Origin: Acidobacteriota bacterium
GTDB taxonomy: Bacteria > Acidobacteriota > Terriglobia > Terriglobales > Acidobacteriaceae
Length of the DNA stretch: 7,306 nucleotides
NCBI GenBank assembly: GCA_021781255.1
Contig: JAJXXG010000445.1
Span: 1-7,306 of the forward strand
Direction: 5' to 3'
In this document: positions 1 through 5,695 of the stretch, in pieces
How the letters are laid out: each line of letters opens with the position of its first letter
Position numbering within the stretch: the stretch's first letter is position 1
The notes under the pieces: generated by a model
Seen by the model: only the letters and a program-made list of their open reading frames with translations
Told to the model about the DNA's origin: nothing
The model's database searches: none
Position numbers and translations under genes: made by a program

Positions 1-1224
1 GCCCAGACCTCTGACGCCAACCTCCTCGCGCAACTCACCTCCGACTTCGCCCGCCTGGCGCCCCAAACCATCCGCCCCGCCGACGGCTACATCCGCCATC
101 CCTACCTCATCCCCGCGGGCTACTACAACCAGATGTGGGACTGGGACGGCTTCTTCATCGGCCTGCACTGGGCCAACCAGAACCCCGCCGACGCGAAGTA
201 CCTGCGCGACTGGGTGCTCAGCTTCGCGGCCTCGGCAGACAAGGACGGCTACGTCGCCGGATGCATCACGCCCAAAGGCCCGCGCCCGCTCTTCGGCAAA
301 TTTGCCATGAAGCCGTTCCTCGCGCAGGGCGCGCTCGTCGCCGCCGAGCAACTCCACGACTACGAATGGCTGCGCCCCGCATGGCCTGCAATGCAGCGCA
401 TCCTCGACTACCGCAGGCGCACGCAGTTCGACGCCAACTGGGGCCTCTGGTTCTGGGACAACGCCATGCAGTCCGGCGCGGACAACAACGCCGCGCTCAC
501 CAATGACCCCAAAGACCCCAGCGCCATCCTCGCCGTCGATGCCTCCATCTGGGCCATGCGCGAATACCTCGCCATGGCCGTCATCGCCGATCATCTCAGC
601 GATCCAAAAGCCGCGCGCAGCTATCGCCAGCAGGCCGCGGCCACCCGCAGCGCCATCCTCGCCAGGCTCTGGTCGTCCACGGACGCCATGTTTTTCAATC
701 GCCGCCGCGCCAATGGCGCATGGGTGCGCGTCATCAGCTGGTCCAGCTTTCTGCCGCTTGTCGACGGCCTGTTGCCGCCCGCCGATGCGCGCCGCATGAT
801 TCGCTGCCACCTGCTCAATCCCGACGAGATGCAGTCGCACTACGGCTTCCGCAGCCTGGCCAAAAGCGAACCCGCCTATAACAACCAGGCAACCATCAAC
901 CCCTACTCCAACTGGCGTGGGCCGATATGGATCAATGCCAATTTTCTCGATTGGTTTGCGCTGCGCCGCTATGGCTTTCACGCGGAGTCACGCTGGCTGG
1001 CCGTCACGCTGTCTGCCATGCTCCGCCGCGACATCGCCCGCTGGGGCTCCATGCACGAGGACTACAACGCTGAAACCGGCGACGGCCTCGCGCCGACTCC
1101 CGAGCAATCCCCCGGCGGCAAGTTTGCCGGCTTTGTTGGATGGAACCTGCTCGCACAGGACATGCTGCAGTGCGAAACCGGGCATGGGCATTGCGTGGCG
1201 CTGGAGATCAACGATGCAAAGTAA
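1..1224 (+). CDS. GH63-like (clan GH-G, MGH1-like) glycoside hydrolase, 5' end outside window
   Basis: The frame is open from base 1 to the TAA at 1222-1224, giving 407 codons with the start upstream of the window. It resembles trehalase/GH63-type (alpha/alpha)6-barrel hydrolases, including mannosylglycerate-hydrolase-like (MGH1) enzymes. The family-like segments are in order: YYNQMWDWDGFFIG (about residues 40-54 of the visible part), RPLFGKFAMKP (about 95-105), SGADNN, NPYSNWRGPIW (about 300-311) and HEDYNAETGDG. By analogy with clan GH-G, the general acid is probably the Asp of SGADNN (codon 481-483) and the base the Glu of HEDYN (codon 1057-1059). Both are present, so the enzyme looks active. 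The visible N-terminus (AQTSDAN) could follow a signal-peptide cleavage site just upstream, which would place the enzyme in the periplasm or outside the cell. The substrate cannot be decided between trehalose, glucosylglycerate or mannosylglycerate, and other alpha-glucosides. Codons are strongly C-ending. Confidence 0.85.
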   Translation, partial: AQTSDANLLAQLTSDFARLAPQTIRPADGYIRHPYLIPAGYYNQMWDWDGFFIGLHWANQNPADAKYLRDWVLSFAASADKDGYVAGCITPKGPRPLFGKFAMKPFLAQGALVAAEQLHDYEWLRPAWPAMQRILDYRRRTQFDANWGLWFWDNAMQSGADNNAALTNDPKDPSAILAVDASIWAMREYLAMAVIADHLSDPKAARSYRQQAAATRSAILARLWSSTDAMFFNRRRANGAWVRVISWSSFLPLVDGLLPPADARRMIRCHLLNPDEMQSHYGFRSLAKSEPAYNNQATINPYSNWRGPIWINANFLDWFALRRYGFHAESRWLAVTLSAMLRRDIARWGSMHEDYNAETGDGLAPTPEQSPGGKFAGFVGWNLLAQDMLQCETGHGHCVALEINDAK

Positions 1225-1231
1225 AACGGCG

Positions 1232-1257
1232 AGAGGCGCCGCGCGAACCCCGCCTCT
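1232..1257 (-). terminator. Weak candidate terminator hairpin between convergent genes
   Basis: A perfect 7-bp inverted repeat, AGAGGCG (1232-1238) and CGCCTCT (1251-1257), encloses a 12-nt loop in the 48-bp gap between two converging genes. Read on the minus strand, downstream of the rhodanese stop, the stem is followed after four bases by TTTT. Read on the plus strand there is no T-run. It could therefore end the rhodanese transcript, or act weakly both ways. The loop is long, so this is only a candidate. Confidence 0.35.
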
Positions 1258-1272
1258 GAGTTCAGCCGCAGG

Positions 1273-1638
1273 TTACCGGCTGTTTACAATCTGCGCGGCC
1301 CGGTGATACGAACCGAGATTGAAGGTCTGCGTGTAGCCCATGGACACAAGCTTCCTTTTCGCAATGCCGCTGCGCGAGCCGCTCTGGCAGTGCAGCAGCA
1401 GAACGCGATTCTTGTCAGCCACCTTGCGCGCCACCAGCGCCTCTATCTCACTTAAAGGCATATTGACCGCTTTCGGCAGGTGGCCGGCGGTGTACTCTGC
1501 TGCGGTGCGCACATCAATCACCATCGCCCCATGTTTCAGGTGCTCCGCCGCTGCTTTGTGTGAAATCTGGCCGGCGCGCTTCAGCAGATAGAACACCACC
1601 AGAACAGCAACAACAATCAGAACAGACGTCCAATTCAT
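1273..1638 (-). CDS. Membrane-anchored single-domain rhodanese-like sulfurtransferase
   Basis: This 121-residue protein has an N-terminal hydrophobic segment at about residues 5-20 (VLIVVAVLVVFYLL), followed by a positively charged KRAG and one rhodanese domain. Rhodanese features are IDVRTAAEY (41-49), GHLPKAVNMP (52-61) and the active-site loop HCQSGSRSG (83-91). Cys84 is the persulfide-forming cysteine and Arg89 closes the CX5R-type loop, so the catalytic loop is intact. The family transfers sulfane sulfur; the physiological donor and acceptor here are unknown. With a positive-inside anchor the domain could lie on the cytoplasmic side, but topology is not certain. The ATG at 1638 is chosen because the membrane anchor begins there and GAGGT (1655-1651) lies 12 nt upstream; a start at 1713 would add 25 low-complexity residues. 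It lies 84 bp downstream of the oxidoreductase on the same strand, probably co-transcribed. Confidence 0.85.
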   Translation of the reverse strand: MNWTSVLIVVAVLVVFYLLKRAGQISHKAAAEHLKHGAMVIDVRTAAEYTAGHLPKAVNMPLSEIEALVARKVADKNRVLLLHCQSGSRSGIAKRKLVSMGYTQTFNLGSYHRAAQIVNSR

Positions 1639-1722
1639 ATGTTTCAGGTTACCTCGTCCGCCGCCAATCCATTTGGATGCCCCGTCCTGCCCGCGTAGTT
1701 GTCTTTGCGGCAAGCTGGGGCT

Positions 1723-3882
1723 CTATGCCTTCGCCACCTCAACCAGCGCGGAGTAAAACGTAGCCCCAGCGCCCAGATCGGTCAGCCGCTCACTCGTCAG
1801 CACATTCTGGTTCACGCCATCCGGGTGCATCTTGGCCCAGTCCAGGTGGCCCGCCACAACGCCCGGCGGAACGCTGCCATTGATAAGCGCTGTCAGTTTG
1901 AGTTCGCCGCGGTCATTCCACACGCGCACCGCATCGCCGTCCGCTATGCCGCGCGCCTCAGCGTCTGTGGGATGCATCTCCAGCCGCTGGCTCGTCCTCG
2001 ACTCCATCCGGCGGTGCCCGTCCAGATTGGCGAAGGTCGAGTTCATATAATTGTCCGCCTTGCGCCCCAGAAACTCCAGCGAATAGCGCTTCGCGCCCTC
2101 GCCCCAGCGCGATTCTGCCGGCGGCGTAAAGGCCGGCAACCCGTCCAGCCCCTGCGCGGCCAGCGTCTCGGAATAGAACTCCATCTTGCCCGAGGGTGTG
2201 GACAACGGCCCTTCCTTGTAAGGCATAAACGGCTGTGTCTCGGGGGCGCGATGAAAGCTGAGCGGGATGTGCCCCTGCTCCTGCAGGTCCTCAAACGTGA
2301 TGTGCTGCATGCCTGCGTTGGTCGAGTGGCCGTCCAGGCCGATCCCAAGCGCCTGCCGGATCATCTGCTCCGGCGAATCGCGAAAGCAGTCGTTCGTGAA
2401 GCCCATCCACTGCGCCAACTGGCTGAAGAGCCACACGTTGGGACGCGCCTCGCCCTGCGGCTCGATTGCCTGGTTGGACATCTGCACAAAGTAGTGCCCA
2501 TAGGCACCCTGAATATCCGTGTGCTCCAGAAACGTCGTCGCCGGCAGAACGTAATCCGCGTAATCCGTTGTATCCGTGAAGAACTGCTCATGGACCACAG
2601 TGAAGAGATCGGGGCGCATCAGCCCGCGGCGCACGGCATTGTGGTTCGGGGCCACCGCGCCGGGGTTCGAGTTGTATACAAAGAGAGCCTGGACCGGCGG
2701 GCCATCCTCGGGATTGCCGCCGAGCTCAGTGAGCGCCCAGCCGAGCGTAGACATATTGACAACGCGCGCCTGCCGCCCGAGCGGTGAATCCAGCGCCAGA
2801 TCGGGCCGCTCCACTTCAACCTTGTTCCATTTGAACGCGCCGGAGGTGGAAAGCTGCCCGCCGCCGCCGCGATGCTTCCATGCGCCCGTGAGCGCCGGCA
2901 GCATGGCGATCGCCCTCACCGCAGAGCCACCGTTCTCGCTCCGCTGCACGCCATAGTTCATGCGCAGCGCCGTGGGCTGCGTGGTGGCGTACTCGCGCGC
3001 CAGTTGCTCAATCTCCGCCGCCGTCATGCCGGTCCAGGCTGCCACGCGCTCGGGCGTGTACTCGCGCGCGCGCTCCTGCAGCCGCTCAATGCCGTGGGTC
3101 ATTTCGGCGATATAGGCGCGATCTTCCAGCCCTTCGCGCAGAATGACGTGCATCAGGCCCAGCGCCAGCGCCACGTCCGTGCCGGGACGGATGGGGATGT
3201 GCCAATCCGCCAGCGCGGCGGTGCGCGTGCGATAGGGATCGATGACGATGAGCCGCGCGCCGTTGCGCCGCGCCTGCTCCACCATGGGCCACAGGTGGAT
3301 GTTGTTGCCGTGGATGTTGCCGCCCCAGGCAAGGATCAGCTTCGCCAGCTTGAAGTCTTCGGTTGGAGTGCCCAGCTTTTTGCCGTAGACCAGGTCCCAC
3401 GCCACACCGCCAGCCACCGAGCAGATGGTGCGGTCCAACTGGCTGCCGCCAAGGCGGTGAAAGAAGCGCCGGTCCATGGAGCCGTAGCCGAGCAAGCCCA
3501 TGGTACCCGCGTAGCTGTAAGGCAGAATCGACTCCGGCCCGTAGTTGTCGCTTATTTGCTGGAGCCGCGCGGCAATCCCGCTGAGCGCCTCGTCCCAACT
3601 GATGCGCTCAAAAGCCTCGTGCTCCTGGCCGCGCCGGAGCGGCCCCCTGGCCACGCCCAGCTTGCGCTTCATCGGATAAAGAATGCGGTCGGGCGCGTAG
3701 ACGCGGTCAAGATATTTGGCCACCTTGCCGCAGAGAAAGCCCTGGGTCACGGGCTGCGACGGGTCGCCCTCGACTTTCACCGCGCGGCCTTCCTCGTTCA
3801 CCGTCACCAGCACGGCGCACGAGTCCGGGCAGTCGTGCGAGCAGACCGTATGCACAATGCGAAAGGGCGAAGCAGCCGCCAT
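1723..3882 (-). CDS. Molybdopterin-dependent oxidoreductase (bis-MGD, [4Fe-4S]), orphan catalytic subunit
   Basis: The 719-residue protein belongs to the DMSO reductase/formate dehydrogenase superfamily. An N-terminal [4Fe-4S] domain has Cys14, Cys18, Cys22 (CSHDCPDSC) and Cys51 (FLCGK). The large molybdopterin domain follows; Cys154 in RTICSVAGG sits where the protein ligand to Mo or W is usually found, so Cys ligation is a reasonable inference. IVIDPYRTRTA and HIPIRPGTDVALAL are typical cofactor-binding stretches. The C-terminal dinucleotide-binding domain covers about the last 115 residues and ends in NQNVLTSERLTDLGAG. No twin-arginine signal or membrane segment is visible, so it is probably cytoplasmic. 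No Fe-S, membrane or maturation subunit gene lies nearby; the only companion is a rhodanese. Substrate unknown. I prefer the ATG at 3882, which directly follows a promoter-like TACAATGGACGC; a GTG at 3906 would add eight residues. Confidence 0.9.
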   Translation of the reverse strand: MAAASPFRIVHTVCSHDCPDSCAVLVTVNEEGRAVKVEGDPSQPVTQGFLCGKVAKYLDRVYAPDRILYPMKRKLGVARGPLRRGQEHEAFERISWDEALSGIAARLQQISDNYGPESILPYSYAGTMGLLGYGSMDRRFFHRLGGSQLDRTICSVAGGVAWDLVYGKKLGTPTEDFKLAKLILAWGGNIHGNNIHLWPMVEQARRNGARLIVIDPYRTRTAALADWHIPIRPGTDVALALGLMHVILREGLEDRAYIAEMTHGIERLQERAREYTPERVAAWTGMTAAEIEQLAREYATTQPTALRMNYGVQRSENGGSAVRAIAMLPALTGAWKHRGGGGQLSTSGAFKWNKVEVERPDLALDSPLGRQARVVNMSTLGWALTELGGNPEDGPPVQALFVYNSNPGAVAPNHNAVRRGLMRPDLFTVVHEQFFTDTTDYADYVLPATTFLEHTDIQGAYGHYFVQMSNQAIEPQGEARPNVWLFSQLAQWMGFTNDCFRDSPEQMIRQALGIGLDGHSTNAGMQHITFEDLQEQGHIPLSFHRAPETQPFMPYKEGPLSTPSGKMEFYSETLAAQGLDGLPAFTPPAESRWGEGAKRYSLEFLGRKADNYMNSTFANLDGHRRMESRTSQRLEMHPTDAEARGIADGDAVRVWNDRGELKLTALINGSVPPGVVAGHLDWAKMHPDGVNQNVLTSERLTDLGAGATFYSALVEVAKA

Positions 3883-3894
3883 GCGTCCATTGTA
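3883..3894 (-). promoter_or_regulatory. Promoter-like element TACAATGGACGC abutting the oxidoreductase start
   Basis: On the minus strand TACAAT (3894-3889) matches the bacterial -10 consensus at 5 of 6 bases and lies only 6 nt before the ATG at 3882. Transcription from it would begin at or next to the start codon, giving a leaderless mRNA, which fits the lack of a good ribosome binding site there. The 12-mer differs at one base from TACACTGGACGC at 4394-4405. No convincing -35 hexamer is seen at normal spacing. Confidence 0.45.
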
Positions 3895-3916
3895 AGCTGA
3901 ACCCACCTGATATTCC

Positions 3917-3929
3917 CGGAGAAACTCCG
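3917..3929 (+). promoter_or_regulatory. Ribosome binding site enclosed in a small perfect hairpin
   Basis: CGGAG (3917-3921) and CTCCG (3925-3929) form a perfect 5-bp stem with an AAA loop that ends one base before the ATG at 3930. The left arm contains the Shine-Dalgarno GGAG (3918-3921), 8 nt from the start, so folding would hide it. The hairpin supports the start choice and could lower or tune translation; a chance origin is possible because the stem is short. Confidence 0.5.
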
Positions 3930-4385
3930 ATGAGAAAAATTCTGCTGGTTTTCGTTTTGATATGCGCCGGCCCGGCCATGCACGCCCAAACCGCGACAGG
4001 CGATGAGGCCGCCATCCGCGCCGTTATCGCCGCGCAGGTGGCCGCCTGGAACCGCGGCGACATTCCAGGTTTCATGAAGTCGTATGAGAACTCGCCGGAG
4101 ACCACCTTCATTGGAACGACCGTGCGCAAGGGTTACGGTCCTATTCTTGAGCGCTACAAGGCGAGTTACGCGAACCGCGAGCAGATGGGCACGCTCACCT
4201 TCAACGACCTCGCGGTCCGCCTGCTCCCCGGCGCGTGCGGCAAAGTTGAGTTCGCCGTGGTCACGGGCCGCTTCCACCTGGCCCGCAGCACGCGCGGCGA
4301 AGCGGCAAAAGACGATGGCATCTTCTCGCTTGTATGGCGCAAAGGCACCCACGGCTGGAAGATTCTGCTCGACCACACGAGTTGA
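3930..4385 (+). CDS. Exported DUF4440/SnoaL-like (NTF2-fold) protein
   Basis: This 151-residue protein begins with a signal peptide: MRK, then hydrophobic ILLVFVLICAGPA, and a likely signal peptidase I site after AMHA (before Gln20). The mature part matches the DUF4440 pattern of the NTF2/SnoaL superfamily: an N-terminal helix with AIRAVIAAQVAAWNRGDIPGF (about 28-48), the SYENSPETTFIG strand region, a YGPILERYKASYA helix, the LTFNDLAVRLL strand (about 90-100), VVTGRFHLAR, and a C-terminal GWKILLDHTS. Members are small cone-shaped barrels; many have no known activity, so no reaction can be assigned. A periplasmic location is likely. It starts 47 bp from the divergent oxidoreductase, has GGAG 8 nt before the ATG, and is probably transcribed separately from the glycosyltransferase, because 118 bp and a promoter-like element follow. 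Confidence 0.85.
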   Translation: MRKILLVFVLICAGPAMHAQTATGDEAAIRAVIAAQVAAWNRGDIPGFMKSYENSPETTFIGTTVRKGYGPILERYKASYANREQMGTLTFNDLAVRLLPGACGKVEFAVVTGRFHLARSTRGEAAKDDGIFSLVWRKGTHGWKILLDHTS

Positions 4386-4389
4386 GGGC

Positions 4390-4401
4390 CCTGTACACTG
4401 G
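4390..4401 (+). promoter_or_regulatory. Promoter-like element CCTGTACACTGG upstream of the glycosyltransferase
   Basis: The 12-mer CCTGTACACTGG recurs exactly at 7022-7033 before the HIT gene. TACACT (4394-4399) is a plausible -10 hexamer, with a weak -35-like TCGACC at 4369-4374 and a long 19-bp spacer. Transcription would start near 4406, leaving a leader of nearly 100 nt before the TTG start at 4504. The element lies only a few bases after the DUF4440 stop. Confidence 0.45.
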
Positions 4402-4414
4402 ACGCGTCCTGCGC

Positions 4415-4445
4415 TGCTTCCCCTGGCGAAACCCAGCGGGAAGCA
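4415..4445 (+). other. Strong hairpin in the 118-bp intergenic leader (4386-4503)
   Basis: TGCTTCCC (4415-4422) pairs perfectly with GGGAAGCA (4438-4445). Inside it CTGG (4423-4426) pairs with CCAG (4433-4436), leaving one bulged C at 4437 and the loop CGAAAC. This gives about 12 bp. No T-run follows, so it is a poor intrinsic terminator for the DUF4440 gene; it would sit in the 5' leader of a transcript from the element at 4390-4401. GGAAG (4439-4443) could instead pair with CTTCC (4450-4454), an alternative but weaker fold. Confidence 0.5.
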
Positions 4446-4490
4446 TGATCTTCCATGCGACAATTCACCGCAGAGACGCACAAGGCTGCA

Positions 4491-4495
4491 AGGAG
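4491..4495 (+). promoter_or_regulatory. Shine-Dalgarno AGGAG that decides a TTG start
   Basis: AGGAG lies 8 nt upstream of TTG at 4504-4506. This is the best ribosome binding site in the region, and it places the glycosyltransferase start at TTG immediately before the Rossmann-type strand KRIIFLIRHIGD. Longer upstream reading of the frame would overlap the DUF4440 gene and has arginine- and serine-rich shadow composition. Confidence 0.75.
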
Positions 4496-4503
4496 TAGCA
4501 AAG

Positions 4504-5664
4504 TTGACCTCAGGGTCCAAGCGGATTATTTTTCTGATTCGCCATATCGGCGACTATCACGCGCCGCGCCTGATGCGATTGCAGCGGGATGCACTTGAGG
4601 CAGGCCATGAGTTCCTGGTGATTGAAGCAGCGGACCAGTCTTCGCTCTATGCCCATCGCCAGGCCCGCGCGGCGCTGCTGAAGCAAGGGATTCATCATGT
4701 ATCCCTGCACGGAGCCGGAAGTCTGAATATCCTGAGAAAGCTGACGCCTGAAATTTCGCAATACAAGCCTGACGTGATTTTCACCATTGGCTATTCCGAT
4801 GCCGTGGCGCTCTGCGGTCTGGCGATGGGCAAGGCTCTGGGCGCGCGGGTCTGCTTCCTCGCCGACAGCAAGGCCGATGACCAGCCCCGCCGTGCGCTGC
4901 GCGAAGCCATCAAAGCGCGCATCCTGCGCAGATACGACGGCGCGCTGGTGGCCGGCGAGCGCCACAAGTCCTATTTCGCCGGGCTGGGCGTCAGGCCCGA
5001 GTCCATCGAGACAGGCTATGACGTCATCGACAACAACTACTTCGCTGAGCGCGCGGCGCGGTTTCGCGGCAAGGCGAGCCTGGTGCGTTCCCTTGGCATT
5101 GTGCCTTCCCGATATGTGCTCTTGGTAAGCCGGCTGATCCCACGCAAGCGCGTGGATCGCGCGCTCCAAATCTATGCGGCATCGCGCCTGGCGGCAAGCC
5201 AGGTGAAGTTGCTGATCATCGGGCAAGGCCCGGAGCAGAGTCGCCTGCGGGAGCAGGTTCAGGCATCCGGCTTGCTGGAACACGTGCTCTTCAGGAGCGA
5301 GGTAAAGAGCACCATGATGCCGCTCTTCCATGCCTTTGCCGAGGCCCTTCTGCTAACGTCGGAATACGACCAGTGGGGACTCTCAGTGAATGAGGCGATG
5401 GCCTGCGGCACACCCGCGCTTGTCACAAGCCGCTGCGGATGCGCGGGCGAGATCGTGCTGCACAAATCAAATGGCTTTGTGTGGGACGGAGTTTCGACGC
5501 AGACCGGCGCGGCCCTGCTGGATCGCCTGGTGCTCGAGCCGGAGACACGACAGCGTTTCAGTACCGCCGCGATCCGGACAATGAAGGAGTGGGGCCTTGC
5601 GCGCTTCGCCACGGCGGCAATGAAGCTTGTGGACGCTGGTGATGCGAACCCCGCGCAGCGATAA
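4504..5664 (+). CDS. GT4-type (GT-B fold) glycosyltransferase, TTG start
   Basis: This 386-residue protein has the two-domain GT-B layout. The N-terminal acceptor half (about 1-195) starts with the strand KRIIFLIRHIGD and includes PDVIFTIGYSDAV and RVCFLADSKADDQPRRA. The C-terminal nucleotide-sugar half starts near VLLVSRLIPRKRVDRAL (from Ser209, with a basic RKR typical of phosphate binding), then LLIIGQGPEQSRL (Gly240-Pro243), and ends with SEYDQWGLSVNEAMACGTPALVTS. The usual GT4 EX7E motif reads D289-X7-E297 here, so the first Glu is replaced by Asp. It should transfer a sugar from a nucleotide donor at the inner face of the membrane; donor and acceptor are unknown. A pyruvyl transferase follows 31 bp later, so a role in a surface polysaccharide is likely. 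Regulation may involve the structured leader upstream. Confidence 0.87.
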   Translation: MTSGSKRIIFLIRHIGDYHAPRLMRLQRDALEAGHEFLVIEAADQSSLYAHRQARAALLKQGIHHVSLHGAGSLNILRKLTPEISQYKPDVIFTIGYSDAVALCGLAMGKALGARVCFLADSKADDQPRRALREAIKARILRRYDGALVAGERHKSYFAGLGVRPESIETGYDVIDNNYFAERAARFRGKASLVRSLGIVPSRYVLLVSRLIPRKRVDRALQIYAASRLAASQVKLLIIGQGPEQSRLREQVQASGLLEHVLFRSEVKSTMMPLFHAFAEALLLTSEYDQWGLSVNEAMACGTPALVTSRCGCAGEIVLHKSNGFVWDGVSTQTGAALLDRLVLEPETRQRFSTAAIRTMKEWGLARFATAAMKLVDAGDANPAQR

Positions 5665-5670
5665 GGCCAG

Positions 5671-5691
5671 CGGGCGAACCCGAGCCTGGAG
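5671..5691 (+). promoter_or_regulatory. Intercistronic mini-hairpin and Shine-Dalgarno before the pyruvyl transferase
   Basis: CGGG (5671-5674) and CCCG (5679-5682) pair around a CGAA loop; GGC (5665-5667) and GCC (5684-5686) may extend the stem past a small internal loop. GGAG (5688-5691) follows directly and lies 4 nt before the ATG at 5696, a short but usable spacing. The stem leaves the Shine-Dalgarno unpaired. This supports 5696 as the start over ATGs inside the glycosyltransferase gene (5627, 5642). Confidence 0.4.
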
Positions 5692-5695
5692 ATGC

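Noticed and set aside
1281..1290. TTTACAAT on the plus strand resembling a -10 promoter element
   Set aside because: It lies within the 3' end of the minus-strand rhodanese gene and no plus-strand gene follows, so it is probably chance.
1699..3900. Two long plus-strand open frames (1699-2787 and 2872-3900) opposite the oxidoreductase gene
   Set aside because: They are rich in Arg, His and Ala, match no recognisable family and mirror the codon bias of the well-supported minus-strand gene, so they are antisense shadows of GC-rich coding DNA.
4084..4503. Upstream extension of the glycosyltransferase frame into the DUF4440 gene
   Set aside because: The added residues have shadow-like Arg/Ser/Ala composition, and AGGAG at the right distance marks the TTG at 4504.
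3804..5331. Minus-strand open frames of 238 and 273 codons opposite the DUF4440 and glycosyltransferase genes
   Set aside because: Their translations show no family motif and lie opposite genes with clear domains and ribosome binding sites.
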